A DNA stretch of 64,000 nt from Oscillospiraceae bacterium (GTDB lineage Bacteria; Bacillota; Clostridia; Oscillospirales; Ruminococcaceae). Where the stretch lies: positions 62,001-126,000 of the forward strand of contig JAJQHJ010000009.1 of assembly GCA_021199795.1 (NCBI GenBank), in the 5' to 3' direction. Under the pieces are notes generated by a model, which saw nothing but the letters and a program-made list of their open reading frames with translations, made no database searches and was not told where the DNA came from. Position 1 is the stretch's first letter. Each line of letters starts with the position of its first letter. Positions 7,928 to 16,807 of the stretch are shown piece by piece. Made by a program: the position numbers and the translations under genes.

Positions 7928-9517
7928 TTACTTATAATTCTCTACCGCTGCCCTTTCTGCGGGAAGCATGTTCTCATATCTCTTCATGTAGCTCGAGAAA
8001 CCGTCGATGTCGCTCTGTGCAGGTGACTCAGTTGTTGACTTCATATTGTCGCCGCAGAAGATATTACTTTCAAGACAGTCGGCAAGAGTCTCTCCGTCAG
8101 ACTTGAGTGCCATATATTGAGCCAGGAGAGCCATTCCCCATGCGCCGCCCTCACCTGCTGTTTCCATGACGGAAACGGGGGTGTTCATTGCAGCTGCAAG
8201 GAGCTTCTGACCTACGCCTTTGGTCTTGAAATAGCCGCCATGACCGGTGATGCGGTCGATTTCCACTTTCTCGGATGCCAGGATATCCAGACCCATCTTG
8301 AGGGTTGCGAGTGCCGAGAAGAGGTTGTTTCTTATCAGGTTTGCAAGTGTGAAGTTGCCGTCGGGGACTCTGACCAAGAGTGGTCTGCCCTCATTAAGCC
8401 CCGTGATGCTTTCGCCCGAGAAATAGTTGCAGGAGCAGACACCGCCGCAATCGGGGTCGCCGGTCATAGCATGTGTGAGCAGGAGATCATAGAGGTCGGG
8501 CTTTCTCATCGGGTGACCCGAAAGGGTGGCGAACTCCATGAAAATCTTCATCCAGGCGTCAAGGTCTGAGGAGCAGTTGTTACAGTGAACCATCGCAACC
8601 GGCTTGCCGTCGGGGGTAGTGACCATGTCGATTTCGGGATAGTACTTCGAGAGTGGCTTGCCCAAGACAACCATTGCGAATACTGAGGTTCCTGCGGAGA
8701 CGTTTCCGGTTTTCACTCTGACGCTGTTTGTCGCAGCCATTCCGGTTCCTGCGTCGCCCTCGGGAGGACAGAGAGGAATTCCGGACTGGAGTTTGCCGGT
8801 AGGGTCGAGGAATTTAGCTCCTGACTCGGTCAGAACTCCTGCATTCTCGCCTGCGGGGAGAATATCAGGGAATACTTCAGATAATGTCCAGCTGTAGCCA
8901 TATGGCTTGACGAGTTCGTCAAATTTGGCGACCATTTCAGCATCGAACTTGCCGGTGTTTGAATCAATCGGGAACATTCCGGAAGCTTCTCCTACTCCCA
9001 AAACACGATTTCCGGTCAGCATATAGTGGATATATCCTGCGAGCGTGAGAACATGGGAAATGTCCTTAACATGCTCCTCACCGTTTAAGATTGCCTGGTA
9101 GAGGTGAGCTATCGACCAACGCTCGGGGATATTGAACTGGAAGAGCTCGGAAAGCTCCGATGCTGCCTGAGCGGTGATGGTGTTTCGCCAGGTTCTGAAC
9201 GGAACCAGGAGTTTATCATCCTTGTCGAAAGCCATGTAGCCGTGCATCATCGCGCTGAAGCCCATTGCTCCCATAGTTGTGAGCGGCTCGCCGTACTTCG
9301 ACTCAAAATCGCTTGCAAGTGAAGCATAGCAATCCTGCAGTCCGGTATGGATATCGTCTAAAGAATAAGTCCAGATGCCATTCTCAAGGCGGTTTTCCCA
9401 GTCGTGAGCACCCGAGGCGAGGACTTCACCGTGAGTGCCGGTTAAAATAGCCTTGATTCGGGTGGAGCCGAATTCTATTCCTAAGTAGGTTTTTGATTGA
9501 TCTATACAGTTTTTCAT
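7928..9517 (-). CDS. FGGY-family carbohydrate kinase (xylulokinase-like)
   Basis: A 529-residue sugar kinase with the ASKHA ATPase fold. It has a [15 protein letters not shown] phosphate-1 motif at the N-terminus and an MMHGYMAFD segment corresponding to the xylulokinase MHG motif. [13 protein letters not shown] lies mid-protein and [20 protein letters not shown] near the C-terminus. The length is slightly above classical XylB (~490-500), and the [13 protein letters not shown] stretch recalls ribulokinase-like members. Xylulokinase or L-ribulokinase activity is plausible given the xylan-degrading gene set, but the sugar is not certain. GGAGG precedes the ATG at 9517. No isomerase gene is adjacent. 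Confidence 0.82.
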   Translation of the reverse strand: MKNCIDQSKTYLGIEFGSTRIKAILTGTHGEVLASGAHDWENRLENGIWTYSLDDIHTGLQDCYASLASDFESKYGEPLTTMGAMGFSAMMHGYMAFDKDDKLLVPFRTWRNTITAQAASELSELFQFNIPERWSIAHLYQAILNGEEHVKDISHVLTLAGYIHYMLTGNRVLGVGEASGMFPIDSNTGKFDAEMVAKFDELVKPYGYSWTLSEVFPDILPAGENAGVLTESGAKFLDPTGKLQSGIPLCPPEGDAGTGMAATNSVRVKTGNVSAGTSVFAMVVLGKPLSKYYPEIDMVTTPDGKPVAMVHCNNCSSDLDAWMKIFMEFATLSGHPMRKPDLYDLLLTHAMTGDPDCGGVCSCNYFSGESITGLNEGRPLLVRVPDGNFTLANLIRNNLFSALATLKMGLDILASEKVEIDRITGHGGYFKTKGVGQKLLAAAMNTPVSVMETAGEGGAWGMALLAQYMALKSDGETLADCLESNIFCGDNMKSTTESPAQSDIDGFSSYMKRYENMLPAERAAVENYK

Positions 9518-9669
9518 AATATATAGTCCTCCAGAGTAAAATGTTACCTTTAATTATACCCTTAAAAGCGACAGTTGTCAATCATGATGTGAAAACTTTC
9601 GCACTTTGTTGCTCCATTATTTTTCGTCAATATGCACAATTCAGGGCTGAAATTGTAACAAAATTGTAA

Positions 9670-9698
9670 TTGTAATTTCTGCCCAAGTGTGATACAAT
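9670..9698 (+). promoter_or_regulatory. Sigma-A promoter of murA
   Basis: TTGTAA (9670-9675), a 17-base spacer and TACAAT (9693-9698). This predicts a 5' leader of roughly 85-90 bases before murA. A second overlapping TTGTAA lies 6 bases further upstream. Confidence 0.75.
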
Positions 9699-9709
9699 AG
9701 TATGGTGCA

Positions 9710-9750
9710 GGAGGACGGGCTGTCTCTGCAAGTGAAAAAAAGCCGCCTCC
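9710..9750 (+). other. Leader hairpin in the murA 5' UTR
   Basis: GGAGG (9710-9714) plus GGCT (9718-9721) can pair with AGCC (9741-9744) plus CCTCC (9746-9750). This forms a bulged stem immediately downstream of the predicted start of transcription. The GGAGG in the 5' arm is Shine-Dalgarno-like but too far from the murA ATG to serve it. No T-run follows, so it is not a terminator. Confidence 0.4.
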
Positions 9751-9792
9751 AAGCCTTAATAATTGCTATTTGCTCTTAGGAGATAAACATAT

Positions 9793-11079
9793 ATGGATCA
9801 GGAAAAATTAGTTATCAACGGCGGAAAGCCCCTTAAGGGCGACGTCTATATCAGCGGCGCGAAGAATGCAGCCGTAGCCATCGTTGCCGCCACAATTTTG
9901 TGTGACGAGCCAGTTACGCTTGAGAATGTCCCTGAAATCGGTGACATCGGAATCTGCGTCAAAATTCTCTATGAAATGGGCGCAAGTATCAAAATTATCG
10001 ACAAAAATACAATAAGAATTGACACAAGAGGGATTTCTGACCCGGTTGTCCCCTATGAGCTTGCACGTTCAATAAGGGCTTCAAGCTACTTTATGGGTAC
10101 ACTTCTGGGAAGATTCAAGAAAGCCGATGTTCCGCTTCCCGGCGGATGCGACCTGGGTGACAGACCTATCGACCAGCATATCAAGGCATTCAACGCTCTG
10201 GGAGCTGAATATTCCCTCGAGGGCGGAATCGTAAGGCTGAGAGCTAAGGAGCTCATCGGAAGCCAGATTTTCTTTGACAAGCACACTGTCGGCGGAACTA
10301 TCAACGCCATCTGCGCTGCTGTTAAGGCGAAAGGCTTGACGGTTATTGAGAATGCAAACAAGGAGCCGCACATCGTCGACCTTGCCAACTTCCTTAACTC
10401 TATGGGAGCTGACATAATGGGTGCCGGCACTGACGTCATAAAGATTCGTGGTGTTGACTACCTCAAGGGCATCACCTATTCTGTGATTCCAGACCAGATT
10501 GAAGCCGGAACCTACATGGTTGCAGCTGCTGCCACAAAGGGCGACGTGTGGATCAAGAATGTAATTCCGAAGCACCTTGAATCGATTACAGCTAAGCTGA
10601 GAAAAGTCGGTGCTACGGTTGAAGAGTATGACGAGTGCGTTCATGTTTTCGTAGACGGTCCGCTTCTCAAGACTACACTCAAGACTCTTCCCCACCCCGG
10701 TTTCCCCACAGATATGCAGCCGCAGTTCTCGACACTTCTGACAGTTGCCGAGGGGACAAGCGTCGTTACTGACGACATCTTCGACAACCGGTTCAGATAT
10801 GCCAACGAGCTGAGAAGAATGGGTGCTGACATCACAGTTGAGGGCACTACCGCCGTCATCCAGGGCGTCCCGGAGCTCACCGGAGCCGCAGTCAGGGCTA
10901 CCGACCTGAGAGCCGGAATAGCTCTTGTAATTGCCGGACTCATGGCAAACGGAACTACTGTCGTTGAGAACATCTACCACATCGAGCGTGGATATGAGAA
11001 CATTGAGGACAAGCTCATGGGCTTGGGAGCCGATATTGTCAGAGTAAGAGAGTACGAAGCAGTAAAGAGAACAGGCTGA
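9793..11079 (+). CDS. murA: UDP-N-acetylglucosamine 1-carboxyvinyltransferase
   Basis: The first committed enzyme of peptidoglycan synthesis, transferring enolpyruvate from PEP to UDP-GlcNAc in the cytosol. The 428-residue length is standard. Visible marks are the N-terminal INGGKPLKGDVYISGAKNAA and the active-site loop PGGCDLGDRPIDQH. Cys119 there is the residue attacked by fosfomycin in Cys-type MurA. GFPTDMQPQF and DNRFRYANELRRMGAD follow further on. A GGAGATAAA-type ribosome site precedes the ATG. A long antisense open frame inside it is a coding shadow. Transcription ends at the hairpin at 11102-11144. Confidence 0.96.
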   Translation: MDQEKLVINGGKPLKGDVYISGAKNAAVAIVAATILCDEPVTLENVPEIGDIGICVKILYEMGASIKIIDKNTIRIDTRGISDPVVPYELARSIRASSYFMGTLLGRFKKADVPLPGGCDLGDRPIDQHIKAFNALGAEYSLEGGIVRLRAKELIGSQIFFDKHTVGGTINAICAAVKAKGLTVIENANKEPHIVDLANFLNSMGADIMGAGTDVIKIRGVDYLKGITYSVIPDQIEAGTYMVAAAATKGDVWIKNVIPKHLESITAKLRKVGATVEEYDECVHVFVDGPLLKTTLKTLPHPGFPTDMQPQFSTLLTVAEGTSVVTDDIFDNRFRYANELRRMGADITVEGTTAVIQGVPELTGAAVRATDLRAGIALVIAGLMANGTTVVENIYHIERGYENIEDKLMGLGADIVRVREYEAVKRTG

Positions 11080-11101
11080 TAAACATAAATGAATATAATA
11101 T

Positions 11102-11144
11102 CCTGCGTATCTCCTTTGCGGGATGTACGCAGGGTTTCTTTTGT
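11102..11144 (+). terminator. Intrinsic terminator after murA
   Basis: An 8-bp stem, CCTGCGTA (11102-11109) with TACGCAGG (11126-11133), can be extended inward by TCTCC/GGGA pairing. GTTTCTTTTG follows. Its position between murA and the preferred start of the next gene argues against the upstream ATG at 11089. Confidence 0.75.
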
Positions 11145-11172
11145 CTTGAAATCAGAAAAAGGACGTGTCAAC

Positions 11173-11955
11173 TTGTCAAGAATATATCCGCTATTTTCGT
11201 CAAGCTCGGGAAATTCCTGCTTTATTGGAAATCCGAGTGAGGGAATTCTCATAGATGCTGGCTTGAACTGTCGGAGACTCAATCAGGCTTTGCTTCAAAA
11301 CGATATCCCGATTGAAGCGATCAAGGCAGTTTTCATAACCCACGACCACACTGACCACATTGCGGCTCTGAAAGTGTTCAACAAGCACTATGACATTCCG
11401 GTTTACGCCTCGCCAAATACTATGGACTGGCTTATTGATGGCGGACACCTAAGTCGGGGATACCGCCAAAATGTAGGTGAAGAGGTTGTTATCGGGGATT
11501 TCTCCATCACTTCATTCAAAACGCCTCACGACGCCATTGAGAGTGTCGGATACAGAATCGGGATGCCGGACGGGAAAACCTGCGTCTACTGCACCGATCT
11601 GGGGCACGTGACCAAAGAGGTGGATGAGAATTTAAGACTTGCGGATCTCGTGTTCCTAGAATCGAATTATGATGAGAATATGCTGAGAACCGGTCCCTAT
11701 CCGTTCCCATTGAAGCAGAGAATCGCTTCGCCGGATGGACATCTGTCGAACGGTGCCAGTGCAAAAGAGCTTCACAGCTTAATTGAAAATGGGCTCACAA
11801 AGATAATTCTCGGGCACCTCAGCCGGGAGAACAACACTCCTCATATCGCTGAGAATACGCTTATGCGAGAGCTCGGGGATGAGTTCCAGAGAAACAGGGA
11901 CTATCTTCTCTACATAGCACCTATAGAAACCACCGGAATGGCGGTGACGTTCTGA
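11173..11955 (+). CDS. MBL-fold metallohydrolase (WalJ/YycJ-like)
   Basis: A metallo-beta-lactamase-fold protein whose motif HDHTDH (in AVFITHDHTDHIAAL) supplies the two-metal site. It begins SRIYPLFSSSSGNSCFIG, the signature opening of the YycJ/WalJ family. Members are linked to the WalKR cell-wall system and behave as DNA exonucleases in some species; here no WalKR genes are adjacent. The start is taken as TTG at 11173, with AAAAAGGA nine bases upstream. The ATG at 11089 has no ribosome site and would run translation through the murA terminator. The stop overlaps the rlmH ATG (TGATG). Confidence 0.82.
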   Translation: MSRIYPLFSSSSGNSCFIGNPSEGILIDAGLNCRRLNQALLQNDIPIEAIKAVFITHDHTDHIAALKVFNKHYDIPVYASPNTMDWLIDGGHLSRGYRQNVGEEVVIGDFSITSFKTPHDAIESVGYRIGMPDGKTCVYCTDLGHVTKEVDENLRLADLVFLESNYDENMLRTGPYPFPLKQRIASPDGHLSNGASAKELHSLIENGLTKIILGHLSRENNTPHIAENTLMRELGDEFQRNRDYLLYIAPIETTGMAVTF

Positions 11956-12437
11956 TGAATATTTCGATAATTGCCGTCGGTAAGCTGAAAGAGAATTACT
12001 GGAGGGAAGCTATAGCTGAGTACTCGAAAAGAATTTCCCGTTTCGCGCATTTTGAGATAGTTGAGCTGCCCGAGTCAAGGCTAGGCGACAATCCGTCGGA
12101 TGCCGAGATTTTCTCGGGACTTGAGAATGAGGCAAAGCTCATGCAGCCTTATCTTGAAAAGAAAGGCTCCTGCAACATTGCGATGTGCATAGAGGGCAAG
12201 CTTATTTCGAGCGAAGAGCTAGCCAGTGAAATTGACTCCGCCGGAGTGAACGGCTATTCGACCGTCAATTTCTTCATAGGGAGCTCATTCGGGCTTTCTG
12301 ACACTGTTAAGAAATCCTGCAAAATGAGAATTTCAATGTCTCGTATGACTTTGCCGCACCAGCTGGCGAGGGTTGTTCTGAGCGAACAGATTTATAGGGC
12401 ATTGACGATTAATGCGGGTGTGAGATATCATAAATAA
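11955..12437 (+). CDS. rlmH: 23S rRNA pseudouridine(1915)-N3-methyltransferase
   Basis: A 160-residue SPOUT methyltransferase that N3-methylates pseudouridine 1915 in helix 69 of 23S rRNA. Family marks are the N-terminal MNISIIAVGKLKENYWREAI and the SAM-binding knot region VNFFIGSSFGLSD. The C-terminal LPHQLARVVLSEQIYRA and GVRYHK, matching the usual PYHR-type ending, complete the family pattern. It overlaps the WalJ-like gene by one base, so the two are translationally coupled. A strong bidirectional terminator follows. Confidence 0.95.
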   Translation: MNISIIAVGKLKENYWREAIAEYSKRISRFAHFEIVELPESRLGDNPSDAEIFSGLENEAKLMQPYLEKKGSCNIAMCIEGKLISSEELASEIDSAGVNGYSTVNFFIGSSFGLSDTVKKSCKMRISMSRMTLPHQLARVVLSEQIYRALTINAGVRYHK

Positions 12438-12463
12438 AAAGCCCCTGTAAGGGGCTTTTTATA
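12436..12463. terminator. Bidirectional terminator between rlmH and the CarD gene
   Basis: A near-perfect hairpin, AAAAAGCCCCT (12436-12446) with AGGGGCTTTTT (12450-12460), has a 3-base loop and T-runs on both strands. It serves the convergent genes on either side. Confidence 0.92.
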
Positions 12464-12473
12464 TCGAATCAGT

Positions 12474-12983
12474 TCAACTTTCCATCTCGCAGCAGCGAAT
12501 GATATATCCTCTGACATCAGAGGGTTTGATGTTCAGGGCGAAGCCGAGTTCGCCATAGAGCATGTCTTCAGCTATCTTCATGTACCTGAGATCAACCGCC
12601 GGGACGTTCTTCTTTTCAGCGATAAGAGTCTTCTGCTTCTCGAAAACGTGCTTTATGATGCTGATGAGATTCTCACATTCGTGGGTCTTTACAAGACCTT
12701 TGTAGAATTCCATAGCAAGCTTTGAATCCCTTGGCACGTCGAGCACAGAGCTTATCTCGGTTATTCTTCCGATAAGCTCCTCCGCCATTTCCTTGGTTAT
12801 TACCTTGCGCATAAGGATGGTTGAATCGACCGGTGTGTAGATTTTACCCTTTCTGTAAAATGGGACAAGAGTGTAATACTCTTTCTGCTTGTCCAATCCC
12901 GATATCGAGGGCTTGCCGATGTCCTCCACCTTGCAGACGCCTTCGTTGCCATAGACAACGTAATCATTCACGCAAAACATCAT
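12474..12983 (-). CDS. CarD-family (CarD_CdnL_TRCF) transcription factor
   Basis: A 169-residue protein with an N-terminal RNA-polymerase-interacting domain (NDYVVYGNEGVCKVEDIG, then EYYTLVPFYRKGKIYTPVD) and a helical C-terminal domain. CarD/CdnL proteins bind the beta subunit and stabilise open complexes at many promoters, often rRNA promoters. The C-terminal part (residues ~110-169) is more divergent and contains two adjacent Cys near the end (RCCEMES). An ATG pair opens the gene; the first is used here. It is a single gene flanked by the terminator shared with rlmH and by the thyA promoter region. Confidence 0.88.
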   Translation of the reverse strand: MMFCVNDYVVYGNEGVCKVEDIGKPSISGLDKQKEYYTLVPFYRKGKIYTPVDSTILMRKVITKEMAEELIGRITEISSVLDVPRDSKLAMEFYKGLVKTHECENLISIIKHVFEKQKTLIAEKKNVPAVDLRYMKIAEDMLYGELGFALNIKPSDVRGYIIRCCEMES

Positions 12984-13125
12984 TACTACTTCTTTACTGT
13001 CTCAATTTCAATTACTATGAGTTAATTATAACACATTTCTCACCAAAATTCCAGAGGCAAATTGCACAAAACTCAAATTTTTATCGGACTTTTTGGGAAT
13101 TTACAGATAGTATTATTCTTATCTC

Positions 13126-13154
13126 TTGCTTTTAGGGCTCCGGCATGTTATAAT
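13126..13154 (+). promoter_or_regulatory. Sigma-A promoter of thyA-folA
   Basis: TTGCTT (13126-13131), a 17-base spacer and a perfect TATAAT (13149-13154), about 25 bases before the thyA start. It shows that the in-frame ATG at 13126 cannot be the start codon. Confidence 0.85.
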
Positions 13155-13179
13155 AGTTATAATTCAGGAGGTGTGCGCT

Positions 13180-14085
13180 ATGTCAATGTGGGACGATGAA
13201 TATGTCCGTCTTCTTAAAAAAATCAGAGCTGATGGAACAGAAGTTGAAAACCGCACCGGTGTCAGCTCAATTAAAATTCCATCCTGGCACTTTTCGCTTG
13301 ACATTGGCGAGGAGTTCCCCATTCTCACTACGAAACAGCTCTTTATCCGGCAGGCAGTTCTCGAAATGCTCTGGATTTATCAGGCTCAGTCGAATGACGT
13401 GAGATGGCTGAAAGCTCGAAACGTCAACATCTGGAACGAATGGGAGATAGACGATGACGGATTCTGGACTGCTACGCAGATGGTTCCGGACGGCGAGGGC
13501 GGTCTTGTCAAAAAGGAGATCAAAAAAGAGTTCGGCAAGGAATGGGCGCACACTATCGGCACTGCCTACGGCTGGATTGTCCATAAATTCGGGCTTACCA
13601 ACGAGCTTATAAGTAAGCTTAAAACCAATCAGACCGACCGGCGGATGGTGATGTCCCTATGGCAGAACGACTATCTTGAGACTGCTGTTCTCCCCTCCTG
13701 CGTGTGGAGCAGCGAGTGGGACGTAACTGATGGCAAGCTTAATGCCTGGGTTCACCAGAGAAGCTGCGACGTACCGCTTGGGCTTCCTTTCAATGTGACT
13801 CAGTATTCGGTTCTTCTTTGTATGCTTGCGCAGGTTACGGGCTTGAAGCCGGGCACAATTGACTGGTCAATAAAGGATGCACATATCTATGTCAACCAGG
13901 TTTCAGGCGTCGACGAACAGATAAGGCGTTATGACGAGAACGGCGGAGGATATCCTGCACCTAAGCTCTGGTTGAATCCGGATGTTGATGACTTCTACAA
14001 ATTCGACAATTCGGCGGAGCTCAAGGATGTCAAGCTCATAGATTACCGGCACATGGGAAAGATTGCGTTTCCGATTGCACAGTGA
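13180..14085 (+). CDS. thyA: Thymidylate synthase
   Basis: Converts dUMP to dTMP with methylenetetrahydrofolate as methyl donor and reductant. The 301-residue protein shows the catalytic cysteine in AVLPSCVWSSEWDV, the phosphate-binding QRSCDVPLGLPFNVTQY, and the C-terminal DYRHMGKIAFPIAQ. The residue after the catalytic Cys is Val rather than the usual His, and Glu-Trp replaces Gln-Phe in the following motif. This is a variant pattern, but all other core motifs are intact. CAGGAGGTG lies just before the ATG. folA starts 12 bases downstream, so the pair regenerates the folate that ThyA oxidises. Confidence 0.94.
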   Translation: MSMWDDEYVRLLKKIRADGTEVENRTGVSSIKIPSWHFSLDIGEEFPILTTKQLFIRQAVLEMLWIYQAQSNDVRWLKARNVNIWNEWEIDDDGFWTATQMVPDGEGGLVKKEIKKEFGKEWAHTIGTAYGWIVHKFGLTNELISKLKTNQTDRRMVMSLWQNDYLETAVLPSCVWSSEWDVTDGKLNAWVHQRSCDVPLGLPFNVTQYSVLLCMLAQVTGLKPGTIDWSIKDAHIYVNQVSGVDEQIRRYDENGGGYPAPKLWLNPDVDDFYKFDNSAELKDVKLIDYRHMGKIAFPIAQ

Positions 14086-14097
14086 GGAGACTTTGAT

Positions 14098-14568
14098 ATG
14101 ATTAAAATTGTTGCAGCAATCGGCAAAAACCGTGAGCTCGGGCGGAACAATTCGCTTATATGGCATCTGCCTACAGATATGAAGCTCTTCAAAGCAGAAA
14201 CCATGGGACAGACGATTGTCATGGGCAGGCTGACATATCTTTCTATTGGCAGACCGCTTCCGAAAAGGAGAAACATAGTTATTTCGAGGGACAAAAGCCT
14301 CAAGATAGATGGCGTTGAGATTGCCGGCTCGCTTGATGAAGCACTTGAGCTGTGTAAATGCGAATGCTGTGTCATCGGCGGAGCACAGGTGTACTCGCAG
14401 GCACTGGAGCTTGCAGACGAGCTTGTTCTGACGGAGATAGATGCCGAGTGCCCAGAGGCGGATGCATGGTTCCCAGAGTTTGATAAGGCAAAGTATGAGG
14501 CTGAGGTATCAGCTGAGGGAGAAGATGACGGGATCGGGTTCAGGCAGGTAAGGTACAAGAAAATATAA
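14098..14568 (+). CDS. folA: Dihydrofolate reductase
   Basis: NADPH-dependent reduction of dihydrofolate to tetrahydrofolate, completing the cycle with the adjacent thyA. It is 156 residues, the standard length. The N-terminus MIKIVAAIGKNRELG, LIWHLPTDMKLFK with the acidic active-site residue, MGRLTYLSIGRPLPKR, and CCVIGGAQVYSQAL are all in order. GAGGAG precedes the ATG. The terminator at 14567-14604 overlaps its stop codon. Confidence 0.95.
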   Translation: MIKIVAAIGKNRELGRNNSLIWHLPTDMKLFKAETMGQTIVMGRLTYLSIGRPLPKRRNIVISRDKSLKIDGVEIAGSLDEALELCKCECCVIGGAQVYSQALELADELVLTEIDAECPEADAWFPEFDKAKYEAEVSAEGEDDGIGFRQVRYKKI

Positions 14569-14604
14569 AACAATCCCTCCCGGAAAACCGGGAGGGATTG
14601 TTTT
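14567..14604. terminator. Bidirectional terminator between folA and the P-type ATPase
   Basis: A 17-base arm containing CAATCCCTCCCGG pairs perfectly with CCGGGAGGGATTG around an AAAA loop (14584-14587). It is flanked by AAAA and TTTT, so it works for both convergent genes. Confidence 0.93.
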
Positions 14605-14616
14605 ATGCATCATGTA

Positions 14617-16671
14617 TCAGGGTTCATCCTTTGTCGCGGTCAGATCCATCTTTTTTATCCGAACGCTATTGAAGAGGACGGCGATGGTGGAGACGGCGAG
14701 GCATATGAGGCAGATAAATGCGTCGATTGTCTGGTTCTGAATAAACAGCGGCGAGAACGCCATTATCGGGACGGTTACGGCATTGAAAATCATTCCGAAA
14801 AGGAAATTCGAGGAGATTGTCTTCTTTGTCTCGGATGAGATTTTTACAGCGTTGGAGGCGTCGCGGAGGTCGTTCTTCAAGAGAATTATCTCGCTTGCTT
14901 CAAGTGCGACGTCGGAGCCATCTTTCATCGAGATCGCTACATCTGCGGCGGCAAGTGCAAGAGCATCGTTCGAGCTGTCCCCTATCATTGCAACGGTTCT
15001 TCCACCATAGCGGAGCTTTCGGATCATGTCGGCTTTCTGGGAGGGGGTTACGTTCTCAGCATGGTCATAAACACCAACCTCTTCAGCAACAGACTTTCCG
15101 GTTCCCTGGCTGTCGCCTGTAACCATTATGGTGCGGATTCCAAGCTTGGCGAGGCGTTCAACACCTGCTTTGCTCGTGGGCTTGAGCTTGTCCTGAAACG
15201 CGATTGCTCCGATTGGTGAACCGTTTCTGGTGACGGCGGCTATCGTTTTGCCCTCGTCGGTCAGGTGCTGGCAGACTGTGGCGTAGCCCTCATATTCTCC
15301 TATGAATATTGCATCTGCTCTTCCCACAGAAACGCTGTCTTCTTCTATAACACCCTTGACTCCGAAGCCCTCTACTGACTCGAACACGTCGCAGTCCATC
15401 GGCTCAATGTCATTCTTTTTGGCATAGTCAAGAACTGCCGAAGCTATCGGGTGGGTGGAGTGGGACTCAAGCGAAGCGGCTATAAGCATCACCTCCACAG
15501 CATCTGTTCCGAAAGGAATCACATCGGTGACAAACGGCTTGCCTACTGTTATGACTCCGGTCTTGTCCATGACGACAGTGTTTATCGATTCCATCTTTTC
15601 AAGTGCTACCGGGCTCTTGTAGACAACACCCTCGCGCTCGCCTCTTGAAACGGCGGCGTTCACTGCGAAAGGAATTGCAAACAGAGTGGCGCACGGACAG
15701 GATGTAAGAAGCATTCTTTCAAGTGCTTCAAGAGGTCTTCCGAAATCCTTTGAAGCCAACAGCCAGATGAAGAACACTAAAACTGCAATGCCAATAGCGC
15801 AGAGTGTGTATACTCTTTCATTTCTCTGAAGATGCGTATAAACCTTGGAATCGGTGCTTTTTATCGACTCAGCGTTTCTAGCTGCGGCTACCATCTTCCC
15901 GAGATTTGTGTCTTCGCCTGTGCTTTCGGCTTTAATTGTTATAAACCCGCTCCGGCAGACGGTTCCGGCAAAGATCGCATCGCCAGCCGTCTTCTCCACA
16001 GGAAGTGCTTCGCCGGTGAACAGGCTTTCGTCTACGCCTGCTCTTCCGGAAACTACAGTGCCGTCGCAGGGAAAGTTTTCGCCGGGCTGAACCAGAATCA
16101 TATCTCTAGCAGAGATTTCCTGAATCGGGACAGTGTACTCGACGTTGTTCCTGACTACAGTGACGTTCTTCGGGAAAAGGTCATTGAGCTTGTCGGCAGT
16201 TGAACCTCTAGACTTGTTCATCTTCTCTTCGAGGTACTCGCCCACCATCATGAACAGAACGATAATCGCGCAAGCCTCGAAGTGGATTCTGTCGGCATAG
16301 TCCTCACGGCTGATTATAACCATGACAAGAGAATAAAACGAAGTTATTACAGCAAGCCCTGTCGCTACTGTTGCAAGGCTTTCTATATTCGGATTGAACT
16401 TGAGAATTCTTCCGAAGCCACGGATATACATTTCTTTTCCCAGAAACAGAATCGGTACAAAAAGTGCCAGACGAACTAGGGACATGATTGCAACGTTTTC
16501 ATCCAAAAAGAACATCGGCAGCCCAAACGCCCTCACTCCCGCAAGATAGAGAAGCATAAGCGTGAGAACAGCTACTCCTGCAATACTCCCGGGAGTGACC
16601 GAGCGTTTTTCCTCTTCGGATTTTTCAGAAGAATTTGAGACGACCCTTTTTGTCGTTTCGATACTTTCCAT
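14617..16671 (-). CDS. P1B-type heavy-metal ATPase without N-terminal metal domain
   Basis: A 684-residue P-type ATPase with the P1B transmembrane CPC motif (SCPCATLFAIPFAV) and the phosphorylation site MDKTG. It also has an HP locus (SHSTHPIASAV) and a GDSSNDALAL hinge. The N-terminal HMA domain common in Cu/Zn/Cd pumps is absent. Several normally fixed residues differ: TGEA instead of TGES, DKTGVIT instead of DKTGTLT, and GDSSND instead of GDGxND. It therefore belongs to a divergent branch; substrate unknown, metal ion likely. The promoter at 16695-16723 drives it alone, and GGGGTG lies before the ATG. Confidence 0.85.
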   Translation of the reverse strand: MESIETTKRVVSNSSEKSEEEKRSVTPGSIAGVAVLTLMLLYLAGVRAFGLPMFFLDENVAIMSLVRLALFVPILFLGKEMYIRGFGRILKFNPNIESLATVATGLAVITSFYSLVMVIISREDYADRIHFEACAIIVLFMMVGEYLEEKMNKSRGSTADKLNDLFPKNVTVVRNNVEYTVPIQEISARDMILVQPGENFPCDGTVVSGRAGVDESLFTGEALPVEKTAGDAIFAGTVCRSGFITIKAESTGEDTNLGKMVAAARNAESIKSTDSKVYTHLQRNERVYTLCAIGIAVLVFFIWLLASKDFGRPLEALERMLLTSCPCATLFAIPFAVNAAVSRGEREGVVYKSPVALEKMESINTVVMDKTGVITVGKPFVTDVIPFGTDAVEVMLIAASLESHSTHPIASAVLDYAKKNDIEPMDCDVFESVEGFGVKGVIEEDSVSVGRADAIFIGEYEGYATVCQHLTDEGKTIAAVTRNGSPIGAIAFQDKLKPTSKAGVERLAKLGIRTIMVTGDSQGTGKSVAEEVGVYDHAENVTPSQKADMIRKLRYGGRTVAMIGDSSNDALALAAADVAISMKDGSDVALEASEIILLKNDLRDASNAVKISSETKKTISSNFLFGMIFNAVTVPIMAFSPLFIQNQTIDAFICLICLAVSTIAVLFNSVRIKKMDLTATKDEP

Positions 16672-16694
16672 AGTATCACCCCTTATTTCTATAA

Positions 16695-16723
16695 ATTATA
16701 CCACCTTCTCCGACATAAATCAA
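16695..16723 (-). promoter_or_regulatory. Sigma-A promoter of the P-type ATPase gene
   Basis: On the minus strand, TTGATT (16723-16718), a 17-base spacer and TATAAT (16700-16695), about 25 bases before the ATPase start codon. Just upstream, CTTATTAC and its complement GTAATAAG form an inverted repeat separated by a long spacer. Confidence 0.75.
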
Positions 16724-16807
16724 CTTATTACGCCTAAAAACAAAGCCCCATTCCTGAAAAATTGAGTAATAAGGCTTGATTCTGTGTGATATTTTCATAA
16801 AAGCAGC

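Noticed and set aside
10081-10980. A 299-codon open frame on the minus strand inside murA
   Set aside because: It is fully antisense to a conserved gene, has no ribosome site and a composition (many Ser, Asn, Val) expected of a coding shadow.
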